Shown here piece by piece: positions 43,859-54,768 of a stretch of 64,000 nucleotides of DNA. The translations under genes and the position numbers were made by a program. The stretch's first letter is position 1. Each line of letters starts with the position of its first letter. Under the pieces are notes generated by a model, which ran no database searches, had not been told where the DNA came from, and saw only the letters and a list, made by a program, of their open reading frames with translations. Source of the stretch: Piezodorus guildinii (taxonomy: Eukaryota; Arthropoda; Insecta; Hemiptera; Pentatomidae); NCBI GenBank assembly GCA_023052935.1, contig CM041298.1:55869813-55933812 (forward strand), given 5' to 3'.

Positions 43859-44758
43859 CGTCGAACTTCTCTAACCTTCCAGTTTAAATCATCTTTATTT
43901 AAAAACAAATTAAAAATAAAAAGATATAAATATATTAATAAAAATATGTGTAAAGACATCTCTACCTCTTAGGTGACGTTTTTTTCTAGCAAACGGTGGG
44001 GGCTGGTCTCAAAAATCGGCAAGCATAGAGAAATTGCCACACAATTTGCTGATACGTGGATAGCGTGTCTGTGGCACCATTACAAACAACTTATTGATAA
44101 GTTTGAGTAGAAATAAAATTTAAGAGTAATCGTATAAATAAAGCCTGTTTTAAATCATAGAATTTTTTTTTTAATACTACTGATTTCTTATTTAAGGCTT
44201 GCATGAAAATTACTATTCAGTGGAATCTTATAAAAATGGGTAGGCTAACAACGATAAAACTTAATTACTAATATTATATATTTGTATGTTTTAATACATA
44301 CATATATTATAGCTCTAGAATAGTCTTTTCATTGAGATAACGAGAGTCCTTTCAGAGATGAAGAGTGGTTACATAGGCAGGTGACGTCAAAGCTACCATT
44401 AGCAAGTCTAGGACCATCTTTGTGTTCCTTGAAAGGGTTTCCTTGTGTAATCACCGCTCTATTAATTTTTTCCTATTTTTTTTTTTTTTTAAATACCCAC
44501 ATTTCTACACTTATTTTTGGTGTTTAAGGTCAAATATGGATATACTGTATAGCTAAATGGGAATTATACACCACCACATTTATTCATAACAGGTAATTGG
44601 AGGGGCATGTATGACTTTATGTTATTTATTTTTATTAACATTAAAAAAACAATTAATTAATTTGTTGTAGACTCTTTAAGGTGAAGGTCGAATTCTGTGA
44701 ATAAAATTGGAGGCTGGTTTTATAAATTATACTTCATCACTCGTTTAATAAAAATTAA
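43859..44758. other. Spacer, nothing recognised
   Basis: Mixed-composition patch at about 44330-44470 (GAGTGGTTACATAGGCAGGT, GGTTTCCTTGTGTAATCACC) with weak inverted similarity between its ends; no family recognised. Confidence 0.4.
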
Positions 44759-44892
44759 TGCACGACGTTTCGGCAAAAATGCCATCCATCTTCAGGTGCA
44801 AAGGAACATGAGGCTTCTGGTTATAAGTATCCACTCACACTAGATAAATTTGTTCCTTTGCACCTGAAGATGGCATTTTAGCCGAAACGTTG
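44759..44892. ncRNA. Head-to-head pair of hammerhead-like motifs
   Basis: The left motif is on the minus strand (44759-44800): stem I TGCAC/GTGCA (5 bp), CTGAAGA, an extra T, a GGC/GCC stem, GAAA, CGTC. The right motif is on the plus strand (44859-44892): TGCAC, CTGAAGA, T, GGC/GCC stem with ATTTTA loop, GAAA, CGTT, GTG. CUGANGA and GAAA are the invariant hammerhead strands, and the self-complementary ACGT would form stem III between two molecules. The pair forms an inverted repeat of about 42-bp arms with a 45-base spacer. Confidence 0.55.
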
Positions 44893-45124
44893 TGAAGTTA
44901 TAAATCATTCTCCAATCGTATTCACATTAATTAATTTTATTTGATTTTTTATATGCAAGAGAATTTTATTTTATTTGAATTATATTTTTTATATAATTAA
45001 AAAAAAATTCCTGATTCCAGAAAACCTTACATTTTATCTTTATGATCAATAATAACCGAGTTATCAGAGAATCACATCTCTAATAAGTTGTGGCTTGAAC
45101 ATATAAGATGATTTTTAAAAAAAA
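44893..45124. other. AT-rich spacer, nothing recognised
   Basis: No landmarks. Confidence 0.4.
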
Positions 45125-45246
45125 ATATTTTTGCACTTTGTTCATCGCGTTGTCTTGATCACGAAAATCTTTTCGTTTTTCTCTATATTTTTGCACTTTG
45201 TTCATCGCGTTGTCTTGATCACGAAAATCTTTTCGATTTTTCTCTA
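45125..45246. repeat. 60-bp direct tandem duplication
   Basis: Units 45125-45184 and 45185-45246 are nearly identical (TATTTTTGCACTTTGTTCAT, CGCGTTGTCTTGATCACGAA, AATCTTTTCG). The difference is about two bases near the end, so the duplication is recent. A minus-strand frame across it repeats RKDFRDQDNAMNKVQKY; there is no sign that it is a gene. Confidence 0.95.
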
Positions 45247-45361
45247 TCTTCAATAATAACAGATTTTTGGTGTAATTACATCTATTATAATCTGTTACTT
45301 GACTATACATATGATTACTTTTTACTTATGTTTGTTAGCGCGCTTTACTGATTCTAAAACT

Positions 45362-45550
45362 TTAGAAATAATTCTTTATTGACAATATTACAATCTGTCC
45401 AATTTAGGACATTTTTAATAGTGATGAAGTACAACATTCATACTACATTCACACGATATATAAAAAACAATAAATTTATATAATAATAATACAATATACA
45501 ATATACAAAACAATATCAATAAAATCTAAAACTAAACAAACAATTTAAAA
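45362..45550 (-). mobile_element. Jockey-3 LINE, 3' UTR only
   Basis: The reverse complement matches the 3' UTR of the copy at 23.0-23.4 kb: TTTTGTATATTGTATATTGT, ATATATCGTGTGAATG, GTCCTAAATTGGACAGATTG and CAATAAAGAATTATTTC. Confidence 0.8.
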
Positions 45551-46334
45551 AAATCGTCGATATTCGTTCATTATAGTATAAATAGAGAACAAGTTTTATA
45601 TAAACCGTAGTTGGGAGTTTAAAATAATGGATTAAAAGCATTAAGATATAAGGGGTGTAGTAGAAAAACATAAATAAATATGTATACAACATAGTTCATG
45701 ATTAATCCGTAACAGTTCAACCAATTATCCTTAAGTATTGAGTTAACAAGTTACCCAATATAATATAACTGAACTAGTTGATATAACTATAACAAAGTTC
45801 AGTTTTAATATTTAAATCACTATATGGATAGTGTATGACATAGTAGTAAACAATAGTTATTAATGTAGCATTAGATAACATTGTCGAAAATTCAAATTTT
45901 ACAAAGAAATAGGAACTATTCCAACCAAGAACGAAGACAGTTTAATTGTTCAAAAAGGTTTATCTTCCTGAGACATTTTGACGGACCATTAATTTTTCTC
46001 ACTTTTTTTTTTTTGACAGTTTAATAAAAAAAGTTTGTACCGCCTCATCTAAGGCTGGAAGGCCCGGGTTAATGTCTTTCTCTTTTTTTTCTGTTCCAAA
46101 ATTTTGTTTTCCCCTTCATAAAGTAATTTGATATAAAAAAAAATATGCGAATGAGTCTAATTCCTTATAATATTTGTGTAAAGAAAACCAGACAGACTGT
46201 ACAAGTTATCAACGATACGAAATAGGTTTTTATAAATAAATTATTTTACCACGGAGAAGTTATTTTTTATTCATGATACTAAATTAAATTGGTTGAAATC
46301 CAATATGAAAATTCGTTCAGGAAACTACAGCATT
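45551..46334. other. AT-rich spacer, nothing recognised
   Basis: No family landmark or coding frame seen. Confidence 0.45.
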
Positions 46335-46880
46335 AATAATAATAATAGTAGGCTTACTGAACACGAAGGTTCGATGCCGATACCACCAAATTCCGCATAC
46401 ACAGGTTCGTCCAATGATCACCGTCCAAGCCCATGTCCTCAAGATCAGCCTTAACGCAATCCTCCCATCGACGCTTCGGTCTACCTTTCGGGCGCCTACC
46501 AGTGGGTTCAGCGTATGCCAATTTTCTCAGAATCCGTTCCTCACCGAGCCCGACAACTTTACTCGCCCATTTAAGTCTCCGCGATTATATCAACTCAATT
46601 ATATTCAAAGGGTATAAGCTCCGTAATTCCGAGTTGTGCAACCTTCTAAACTCCCCAGTGGCCTCATCTCTCTTCGAACCAAATATTGAAAGCAGTACCT
46701 TATTTTCGAATAACTTAAGCCTCCGTTCATCCTTCAAAGTAAGCAGCCACGTTTCACATCCGTAAAGAATCGTCGGAAGAATAGCAGTTTTATAAATTCT
46801 AACCTTTAAGATTTTTAGACAGAAGCCGCGAGCCAAGTAATTTAGCAACTGAATAATAACACGCATTTCACGCCATTAAC
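46335..46880 (-). mobile_element. RTE-A LINE, C-terminal RT end
   Basis: The minus-strand ORF (46866 to 46585) reads VRIYKTAILPTILYGCETWL, KLFENKVLLSIFGSKRDEAT then GEFRRLHNSELRSLY, the standard C-terminal thumb-region sequence of RTE-like reverse transcriptases. After a frame change it continues through EERILRKLAYAEPTGRRPKG and RPKRRWEDCVKADLEDMGLD to the end. The 3' end has a (TAA)n tail (46337-46350). 5'-truncated and frameshifted, so inactive. Confidence 0.9.
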
Positions 46881-47539
46881 CGGGACGAAAACTACAGCAT
46901 TAAGTTTATTATTTTTTATTTTATGTTTTTATTATTTTATTTTTTTTTTTTTTGGAAATGACCTTCCAGACACTAACAATGTGGTCTGATACTATTTTCG
47001 AATACGACAATAAGTGGTTGGTCTGTTTACAATTTCAAGGGCGATTGTCTTAGTAATATAATAGAGCTCAAGGTTACTTTTGAGCATTGTTAGAATCTAT
47101 AACAATAATAAATAGTAATAGTAAGGTGTAAATAACCCTGACTTCTATATCTGAAAACACTATACATCTCAAAATACATATTGTAAAAACGTTTTCCCTA
47201 ATTCCAAAAAAAAAAAAAAAAAAAAATTAGTCCAATTTTACCGTAAGTTACTTTTTTTAATTTGTATTTATTAATTAAGAAACAATAAAATCTACCCATA
47301 TCAAGCGCTATGAGAATTAGTGCTAAAAGAAACCATATATACAGTATAATAAATACATATAATAAAAGGATAACATTTAAAAATAAGTGAACACTAAAGT
47401 AGTAAAGAACACTAAAACATTATTTTTTCATGATTTCTTGAGTACGACTACGACAATTACTTTATCACAAAAATGAAATATCTCCACTTTTAGTTTTTTA
47501 AAAAGTTAATCCTCTAATTTTTTTTTGATCATTTATTTT
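46881..47539. other. AT-rich spacer, nothing recognised
   Basis: T-rich and A-rich runs at about 46930-46950 and 47205-47226. No gene or family landmark. Confidence 0.45.
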
Positions 47540-48070
47540 TACATCCACACCTGTCGCTCAGCCCGTGACAATAAGCGGATTTGATAACAATTGATATAAA
47601 GGGTATGTCAGGCATGAGGGAGGTCGATACCCATTGGCATCTACTCCTAACTTCAATTTTAAAAGAGTTTACTTAAGGAGATCTCTTAGCCAGCTTCTTT
47701 TCAGCCTTCTTTGAATATTCCCTGGCATGTCTGTCGTGGCCATGTTTTGTAAGAGTTTGTTATTATGTCCATTAAGTTTGTCAAAAAATTTATGTAAGAA
47801 GTCCGAATTTGATCTTGTACCATTGGTATGTGTAAGTCTGTATGTAAAGTTTTGTTAGTGACATACCAGGGTGATCGAGTAATAAGTCTTAAAGTTTTTG
47901 ATTGAAAAGTCTGGATTTTTGCAATCTGAGTCGGTTTCGCTATTCCATAAATTTGAGAGGCGTATGTCCATATGGGTTTTAGTAAGTAGGTATAAGTATT
48001 TAGTTTTTGTCGGATTTTTAAAGAAGAGTGTTTGTGCAGTAGAGAATATAGAATCCTCTAAATTTAAAAA
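47540..48070 (-). mobile_element. Jockey-2 LINE, 3' end
   Basis: The minus-strand frame reads SSLKIRQKLNTYTYLLKPIW, TYASQIYGIAKPTQIAKIQT, FQSKTLRLITRSPWYVTNKT and LHTDL, then after a shift KLLQNMATTDMPGNIQRRLK and RSWLRDLLK. These are the C-terminal landmarks of Jockey-clade RT ORFs. 5'-truncated; related to the copy at 56.7-57.4 kb rather than to Jockey-1. Confidence 0.9.
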
Positions 48071-48837
48071 TATTTTTTAATGTAAAAGTTTAAGAATAAG
48101 AATTTCATTTTCAATAGTAATTCATTACGGTAATCGTTGAAAGCTCTTTACATTTCAAGAGAAATTCTTCTGCCATATACCATTAAACTATAAAATTTTA
48201 TAATAATGTGGCTTAAACGGACTTAATGTGGTGTATCAAAAATGTATTGATTTATTATCACTTTTGAAATGAACGATTATAATATACTTAGAATTTGTAT
48301 ACATAAAGACCTTAAAGGCAAATCTTTAATAAACAATTAATAACCACGAATAATTTTCAGCGGTTATTAAATTTTCAAGGTAAAGAAATTAAAGTGAAAA
48401 AATTTAAAGAGTCGTATTACTGCTTAAATCCACCTTTTACCACAGCGATATACTTTTATATTATATTTTTATATGTATTTATATATATTTATTATATATT
48501 TATATATTTACTTTTATATTATATAATAACTTCCTTAATATACATCATAACACCAAATTTTTTATTTTTTTATAACACTTGGTGTGTCTTTCTATGAATA
48601 TTACTTTCAAATAATAAATAATAATGATAAACTTGTTATTATTTGAAATGTTATCAAATCCATTCTCATCCCAATATCAACTTTTTAATGAATTTTATGT
48701 CTTTATTTTTTCATAATTCATACGTTTCGATTAATATATTTGTAAATACATATATTTTGTAATGATATTCATATGTTTATTCATTTTCGTTAGATTTAAA
48801 AATACCTTAATAAATAAACAACAATAACATCTACAGT
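48071..48837. other. AT-rich spacer, nothing recognised
   Basis: TATATTTATATATTT-type low complexity at 48450-48530. No landmarks. Confidence 0.45.
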
Positions 48838-49112
48838 TCTCCGAATCCTGGGTTCGAATCACGGCTGTAGCGGAATATTATTAATTCTGTTAATTCAATC
48901 GGGGAGCGACCATAGGGTATTTAGACCCTCCTGTGGCAAACCCAGCCTCTATAAATGGGTAACCAAAAAAAATTGGGGTGAAAACCTGGCGGATGGGCGT
49001 GATCAAGGTCTAATCACCTCATTGCACTGCTGTTGGCCAAGAAACAGTACGAATCTGTGCTGAGCCCAAGACTCTTCATGGGTTGTAGTAGTACAGGTGT
49101 TTTTTGTTTTTT
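48838..49112 (+). mobile_element. SINE2, nearly full length, T-rich 3' end
   Basis: Starts within the tRNA-like head (CTCCGAATCCTGGGTTCGAA, where GGTTCGAAT is B-box-like). Continues with GGAATATTATTAATTCTGTT, CGGGGAGCGACCATAGGGTA, CCAGCCTCTATAAATGGGTA, AAACCTGGCGGATGGGCGTG and GGGTTGTAGTAGTACAGG. Ends in GTTTTTTGTTTTTTT. Confidence 0.85.
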
Positions 49113-49984
49113 TCCATGCACATTGCATCAGTAGTAAGCTTTGTTTGTTCAATAAATGGAAAAATATTACAACATACAAGATATACTGGTAAAATTTAAT
49201 TTAAATATACGATATTTAAGGGTTTTAGAGAAAGAATACTAAGCTTCAGGTTTTTTTTCTCCATTAGCATTTTTCAAAACCTAATTATTTCTAATAATAA
49301 TAATATTTTAACATCATGAACGAACTTAATTACAGGAAGCACCACTAGTCTTCGTGGCAAATTAATTAGGGAAAACAATGAATTACAGTTGCAGTGAATT
49401 TTCAATTTTCAAATAAGTTAAGTGAAACAATCCTTGCAAAAATTTATTATTGCATAACATAAATTAAAAATATTAATCAAAGTTATTTAAAAATAAAATC
49501 ATAAAAAAAACAACATGAATCCACCAGCACTTTATAGACTGTAGCATGAGAAAGGAGATCCAAGCCTAGCTTCAATTGAGCCTATTAAGATAACATCCTA
49601 CGCCGGTGAACATGGTGAGCGATAGAGAACATGTATTTATTTATTACTATTATAATATATAATTATTTATATTACCTATGATAAGAAGCAATAAAGTCAT
49701 ATCCCATGGCACAATAGATACACACAAAACACACGCGACAGCCCACTACTATCTTGACACAGACATCGACGAACTCGTGTACGATAACAGACTGAAGCTT
49801 GGGCGCGGATAAAACGCAGGGGGGGAGATGGTGGGGGGTCTACGTCATCGGTGAGTCAATGCGAGGTGTCTCCCTCCAGCCTATGGTAATCTTAAAACAA
49901 TATTATAATCTATGCTATAATCATATACATACATAAGGGTGTAAGTAAGATTTTGATAAGCCACGCGATAGAAAAAAAAAAAAA
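49113..49984. other. Spacer, nothing recognised
   Basis: A patch at about 49690-49890 is GC-richer (GGGCGCGGATAAAACGCAGG, GGTGTCTCCCTCCAGCCTAT) but without a credible frame or known repeat. Confidence 0.4.
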
Positions 49985-50889
49985 CTGGTGCGCGCAACCA
50001 ACGACTTTCAGTTATCTTTTTGGTTAAAATCAATTTAAGAATTCTTAAATACATATAGAAAAAAAAAAAAGCCTGTACCTCTACGACCCATGAGGGTCTT
50101 GGGCTCAGTACATATAGACATTCGTACTGTTACTAGGCCAACGGCCGTGCAATGAGGTGATTCGGCCGAGATCACGCTCAGCTGCCAGGATTTGGTTACC
50201 CACTTTATAGAGGCTGGGTCTTTCAGTTATCTTTCTGGTTAAAATCCATTTCAAAACTCTTAAATACATTTTGAAATAGAAACGAATGAATAAAGAATTT
50301 CAATAAAAACAAGTGTTTTAATAAATAATCTATTATACTTTTACCAACAACAATCAGTTAGTTTTATCGGTTTTTCAACACTCTCTATTAACATTTAGAA
50401 TTCCGTGTACTAAACAACATTTTTTTCTAAAATCTTTCTCTTTCCAACAGTGTATTATACATCTATATTACTCTTATTTTTATCAAATAAAAAAACAACA
50501 TGAAAATACAGTTTTACTCTTTTATTCTTTAGTTGGTCATCGAATTCGTCCAATTTGCATAATTAGCCGTCCTTCATCAATGTCATTAAGATGATATGGT
50601 TGATCTTTTGGAATGTACAAAATTAAAGATAGTTTAGAGGAAGAAAGTATAAAATATCGGCATTTAAGCCCTGTAAGATTATTTCAATTAGAAAAAACCT
50701 ACATGATATTTTACATCGATATAGCTGTTTTTTTAAATAATCGTCAAAATGTGGAAATGTATGGTATAAAGTGGCCCTTCTGGTCAGCTGATTTTTGTTG
50801 AAAAAGTTACTGTAACATCTCGGGCGGTTAGTTGTCTCAAATATGAATTGGCAGTTTCATACGACCTTTATGCGGGACTTGGTTATTTT
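49985..50889 (+). mobile_element. HINE-like element, forward half of an inverted pair
   Basis: Begins CTGGTGCGCGCAACCAACGA then CTTTCAGTTATC. It is interrupted by a SINE2 at 50059-50219, then resumes with a second copy of its own first 55 bases, and runs through TCCAACAGTGTATTATACAT and ATCGGCATTTAAGCCCTGTA to GGGACTTGGTTATTTT, where it switches to reverse-strand element sequence. Confidence 0.85.
50059..50219 (-). mobile_element. SINE2, reverse, inserted in HINE-like copy
   Basis: Starts with A12 then GCCTGTACCTCTACGACCCA, GGTCTTGGGCTCAGTACATA and GTTACCCACTTTATAGAGGC. Bordered by long direct repeats of the host element (about 50004-50058 and 50219-50277), far longer than a normal target duplication. 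Confidence 0.85.
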
Positions 50890-51598
50890 GATTTTGATTT
50901 TCTCAAAAACGGCTCAAACGATTTTGATTAAATAAGGTCTGTGTGCTTGTGGTAAGTCCAGCACGAAAACGAAAAGTCATACGAAAATGAAATTTCATAT
51001 TTAAGACAACCATTAACAATTGATGTTACAGCAAATTTGTCATCAAAATCAGCTAACCACTTTTTTACGATTTTCTCAACAAAAAAAATCAATTTTGATC
51101 AAACTGCCTATTTTGATGTAAAATTTAATAGGCTATAATATCGTGTAGGTTTTATTCTGATTGAAATAGTCATACACGGCTCAAATGCCGATATTTAGAA
51201 TTTTCTTCCTTTAGTTTTGTACATTCCAAATGATTAACCATATCATCTTAATGGCATTGATGAAGGACGGCTAAATATAGAATTTGGACGAATTTGATGA
51301 CCAACTAGAAAATAAAACAGAAAAAAAAAATTAATTTTTGATTTTATGGTATTAAGAACAATCTGATTCACAAAGTTGTAAAAGGTAATATAAAGTGACG
51401 AATATGATATAAACTCAATACTGATTAACAATTTAATGTAGTTATATTATTTAATCTAAATCATATGTTTCCAACGAAAATGAATACACGTTTTACTAAA
51501 ATCAACTTAAAATATTTTTCAAACTGAAGTATATTTAATAGTTTTTAAATTCATTTTAACAGTCGAGGTAAGTGAAAGTGGTGTGTTGCCTGCACCCG
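50890..51598 (-). mobile_element. HINE-like element, reverse half of an inverted pair
   Basis: A short scrap (TTTCTCAAAAACGGCTCAAA, 50899-50918) precedes AAGGTCTGTGTGCTTGTGGT. The element then runs through AAGACAACCATTAACAATTG and GGCTCAAATGCCGATATTTA to the end GGTAAGTGAAAGTGGTGTGT and TGCCTGCACCCG. Together with the forward half it makes an inverted dimer of about 1.6 kb. Confidence 0.85.
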
Positions 51599-52086
51599 AT
51601 TTTTTGTTATAAAATAGAAATATTTTCTTGCAAAAAAAAAAGTTTTTTTAGACATGAATGAAACCTCAGAAGCGAGAGCGGGTCTACTAGTTACATTTAT
51701 ATATTAATATTATTAAAATACATAGTTTATATCAATGAAAAAATATATTACAGAAATAAAGGAATCAGGGAAGATAGAAACTAATCAAGCTAGAAAATAT
51801 CAATATCCTACCCCTGATGATGAATGACAGAGGGGACGAAAGAAGAAGGGGAATAGTTGAGTGGGGGTTCGAATTACGAGTCATAATAATCGATTTTCCA
51901 CTATAGAAACTATCGATGTTAAAAACATCGACTCATACATAAAAGAAATATTATTGACTATATAAATATATAATAATTATAATTTTATATAAGGAATACA
52001 TAAACATACAGATGGTTTCGATAAGCGTTTTATTTCAATTTCTTCAATAAGAAATATATATTATATAAGTAATACTTTTTATTATT
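51599..52086. other. AT-rich spacer, nothing recognised
   Basis: A short less AT-rich stretch at about 51810-51880 (CCCCTGATGATGAATGACAG) contains CTGATGA but has no stem II or GAAA partner nearby. Confidence 0.45.
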
Positions 52087-52749
52087 ATTACTTTCACATA
52101 CCTATATATGAAATATATAGTAAGGGTTATTAGTAAGTATTGCGATCGTGAAAATTTTCGAATTCTAGTTTTCAACGGAAATACACATTTTAGGGTCTCC
52201 TAAGAACCAAGTCCCGCAAAAAGGTCTGTGTGTCCGTGTGTTTGTGAGTGGTAACTCTAGCGCAAAAACGAAAAGTCGTACGGAACTGAAATTTCATATT
52301 TAAGACTGCTATACGCCCGAGATGTTACAGCAACTTTTTCACTAAAATCGGCTGACCGGAAGTCCTACTTTATCGCATGCATTTTGTACCTATCCACGAT
52401 TTTCTCAAAAACGGCTCAAACGATTTTGATTAAACTTGCTATATAGATGTAAAATTTAATGGGCTTTGATATAATGTAGATTTCATTCTAATTGAAATAG
52501 TCTTACAGGCCTTAAATGCCAGTATTTTAAAATGTCTTCCTATAAAGTATCTTTAATTTTGAAGATTTTATAAAATTTACCATATTATCTGATTAGCATT
52601 GCTAAAAAACATGTACATATAGAAGTTGAACGAATTCGATATCCAACTAAAGAAGAATATTTTTTAAATTCAATTTTTATTTTTTGAACTTAAGAACAGC
52701 AATATACATGTATAATATACCGTTGGAATGTAAAAGATTTAAAAATAAA
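52087..52749 (-). mobile_element. HINE-like host element, reverse, part 1
   Basis: Starts ATTACTTTCACATACCTATA with a TATATATGAAATATATA hairpin and continues to CCGTTGGAATGTAAAAGATT at 52738, where the forward copy is inserted. The remainder of the host resumes at 53625. Confidence 0.9.
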
Positions 52750-53624
52750 CTGGTGCGGGCAACACACGACTTTCACTTACCTCGATTTTTAAAATCAATG
52801 AAAGAATTTTCAAATACAGTTAGAGATGAAAATACTTGAAACTATTAAGGAATTAATCAAATTGAATTTCTATAGAACCATGTGTTTCATTAAAAAATCT
52901 ATTATATTATTATCTAAAATAATCAGTTAGTTTTATCTTCTTCTCATCACTCTCTATCAACTTCTAAAAGCTTGTGTATGAGATGATATTTTTTTCTAAA
53001 ATCTTTAGCTTTCCAACAGTATATCATACATGTATATTACTGCTCTTATGTTCAAAAACGAAAAATTGCATTAAAAAAATATTTTTTCTATTTTCTCCTT
53101 TAGTTGGGTATCAAGTTTATTCAATTTATATATTTGCCTGTTTTTCATCAGCGTTAACAAGATAATATAGTTATTATTATGGAATCTACAAAATTAAAGG
53201 TAAATATCGGCATTTAAGCCCTGATAGACCATTTTTATCCAAATAAAACCTACATGATATTAAAGCCCATTAAATTTTACATCGATATAGCGAGTTTAAT
53301 CAAAATCGTCGGAACCGTTTTTGAGAAAATCGAAAAAAGGTGCACAATGCATGGTATAAATAAAGTGCCTCTTCTGGTAAGCTCATTTTGATGAAAAAAG
53401 TTTTGTCACGTCTCGGGCGTATAGTTGTCTTAAATATGAAATTTCAGTTTCATAGGACTTACCGTTTCCGCCCGGGAGTTACCACACACACACAGACCTT
53501 TTTGCGGGACTTGGTTATTTGGACTCAGGGGACCCTAAAACGTGTATTTCCGTTGAAAACTGGAATTCGAAAATTTTCACGATCGCAATACTTCCCCTCA
53601 CTATATATAGTAAGTGAAAGTAAA
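52750..53624 (+). mobile_element. HINE-like element, nested insertion, full length
   Basis: Begins exactly at CTGGTGCGGGCAACACACGA and ends at ACTATATATAGTAAGTGAAA then GTAAA. Host sequence on both sides joins to give an uninterrupted reverse HINE-like copy, so these are the true element ends. The junctions lie in an A-run, and no target duplication beyond the A-run is seen. It is very similar to the reference copy at 32.7 kb but with a short CA tract. Confidence 0.95.
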
Positions 53625-53839
53625 AAAAATATCATATTATACATGCTATTGTAAAAGTTAACGGAGAGTGATGAATATAATAGATTATTTAATAATTCAC
53701 AGGTTTCATAAAACTTCTTTATTAAAATCCGATTTAAATAATTCTTTAACAATTTATTTTTGTTTATAAATTTGTTTAAAAATTCTTGATTTGATATGAA
53801 TAATGGAGATAAGTGAAAGTCGTCTGTTGCGCGCACCAG
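53625..53839 (-). mobile_element. HINE-like host element, reverse, part 2
   Basis: Continues the host interrupted at 52749: AAAGTTAACGGAGAGTGATG, then GATAAGTGAAAGTCGTCTGT and TGCGCGCACCAG. Confidence 0.9.
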
Positions 53840-53989
53840 ATTTTTTTTATTTTTAATTTGATGAAATATAGCCTCATCCGTAAAACAGATGTTACATGAC
53901 CACGACTTCACAAAGACAACTCTAAAGCCATAAATGACTGTATTTATTTACATAAGCTTCAAGTTATGAAAGGTTAGGCAGTTAAATTA

Positions 53990-54600
53990 CATTTCCGCTA
54001 TTTAGGACTCCTGCCTGACAAATGCCTTACATGTAATCCGCATACAAGACTGAAAAGACAAGAAACAGCTCGACGTTTTCGGCTACTCCAACACTAACTA
54101 GACAGATGCTCTAACCTTTCACTAAACTACAAAAGACTTATTTACATGACCATCATAAGGCCTATCTGGACCTACGGAGTTGAGCTTTGGGGAGCTACTA
54201 AACCATCAAACTCTTTCAATATCCAACCCTTACAATCCAAATCCTTCGCAAGATCCTTAAAGCTCCTTACTTTGTTACGAATAAAATCATCCACAAAGAC
54301 CTTAATGTTTAATATGTCGCTGATTTGGCCCGTACCAGGTATCACTCTTTCCATGAAAAACTCCACATCCACTCTAATCCATTAGTTGCAACCCTTGCTT
54401 CCTCTTCAATTCATGATAATCCTCCGAGGCGTCTGAAAAGAAGATGGCCTCGAGACCTTCTTGTTCAGACTTACTACTAAAGAGTGCTGCCAGTGGGCAG
54501 TTTCTCTTCATGTTTATTTCATGTGTTTTATCATTTCAGCATATTCACTTGTTGTATTTCATACAGATTTAAATTTCAATAAAAATAAATTTAAAAAAAA
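53990..54600 (+). mobile_element. Jockey-1 LINE, 3' end with poly(A)
   Basis: Frames in order: YLGLLPDKCLTCNPHTRLKR, ARRFRLLQH, LSLNYKRLIYMTIIRPIWTY, GVELWGATKPSNSFNIQPLQ. After a frameshift near 54255 come VTNKIIHKDLN, SNPLVATLASSSIHDNPPRR and LKRRW. These are the C-terminal landmarks of a Jockey-clade RT. The 3' UTR contains CACTTGTTGTATTTCATACA and ends in an A-rich tail at 54600. The minus-strand frame at 54172-54372 is a shadow of this. Confidence 0.9.
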
Positions 54601-54768
54601 ATTACATTTATACATAATGTATCTTTTCTAAAATGCATAAAGTTTCTGTAAACGAAAAATGGCCAAATGAAAATTTCAGATGTTGGCAAATTTAGATTTA
54701 AACAAAGTTCAGGTATCATCGACTGTTGTGATTACTAACTGTTATTAACAATAAAAAAATAAAAAAAA

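Noticed and set aside
51810..51850. CTGATGATGAATGACAG as another hammerhead-like core
   Set aside because: No stem II or GAAA strand follows within a plausible distance.
54172..54372. 66-codon minus-strand frame
   Set aside because: It is antisense to the Jockey-1 RT remnant, whose plus-strand reading matches the family.
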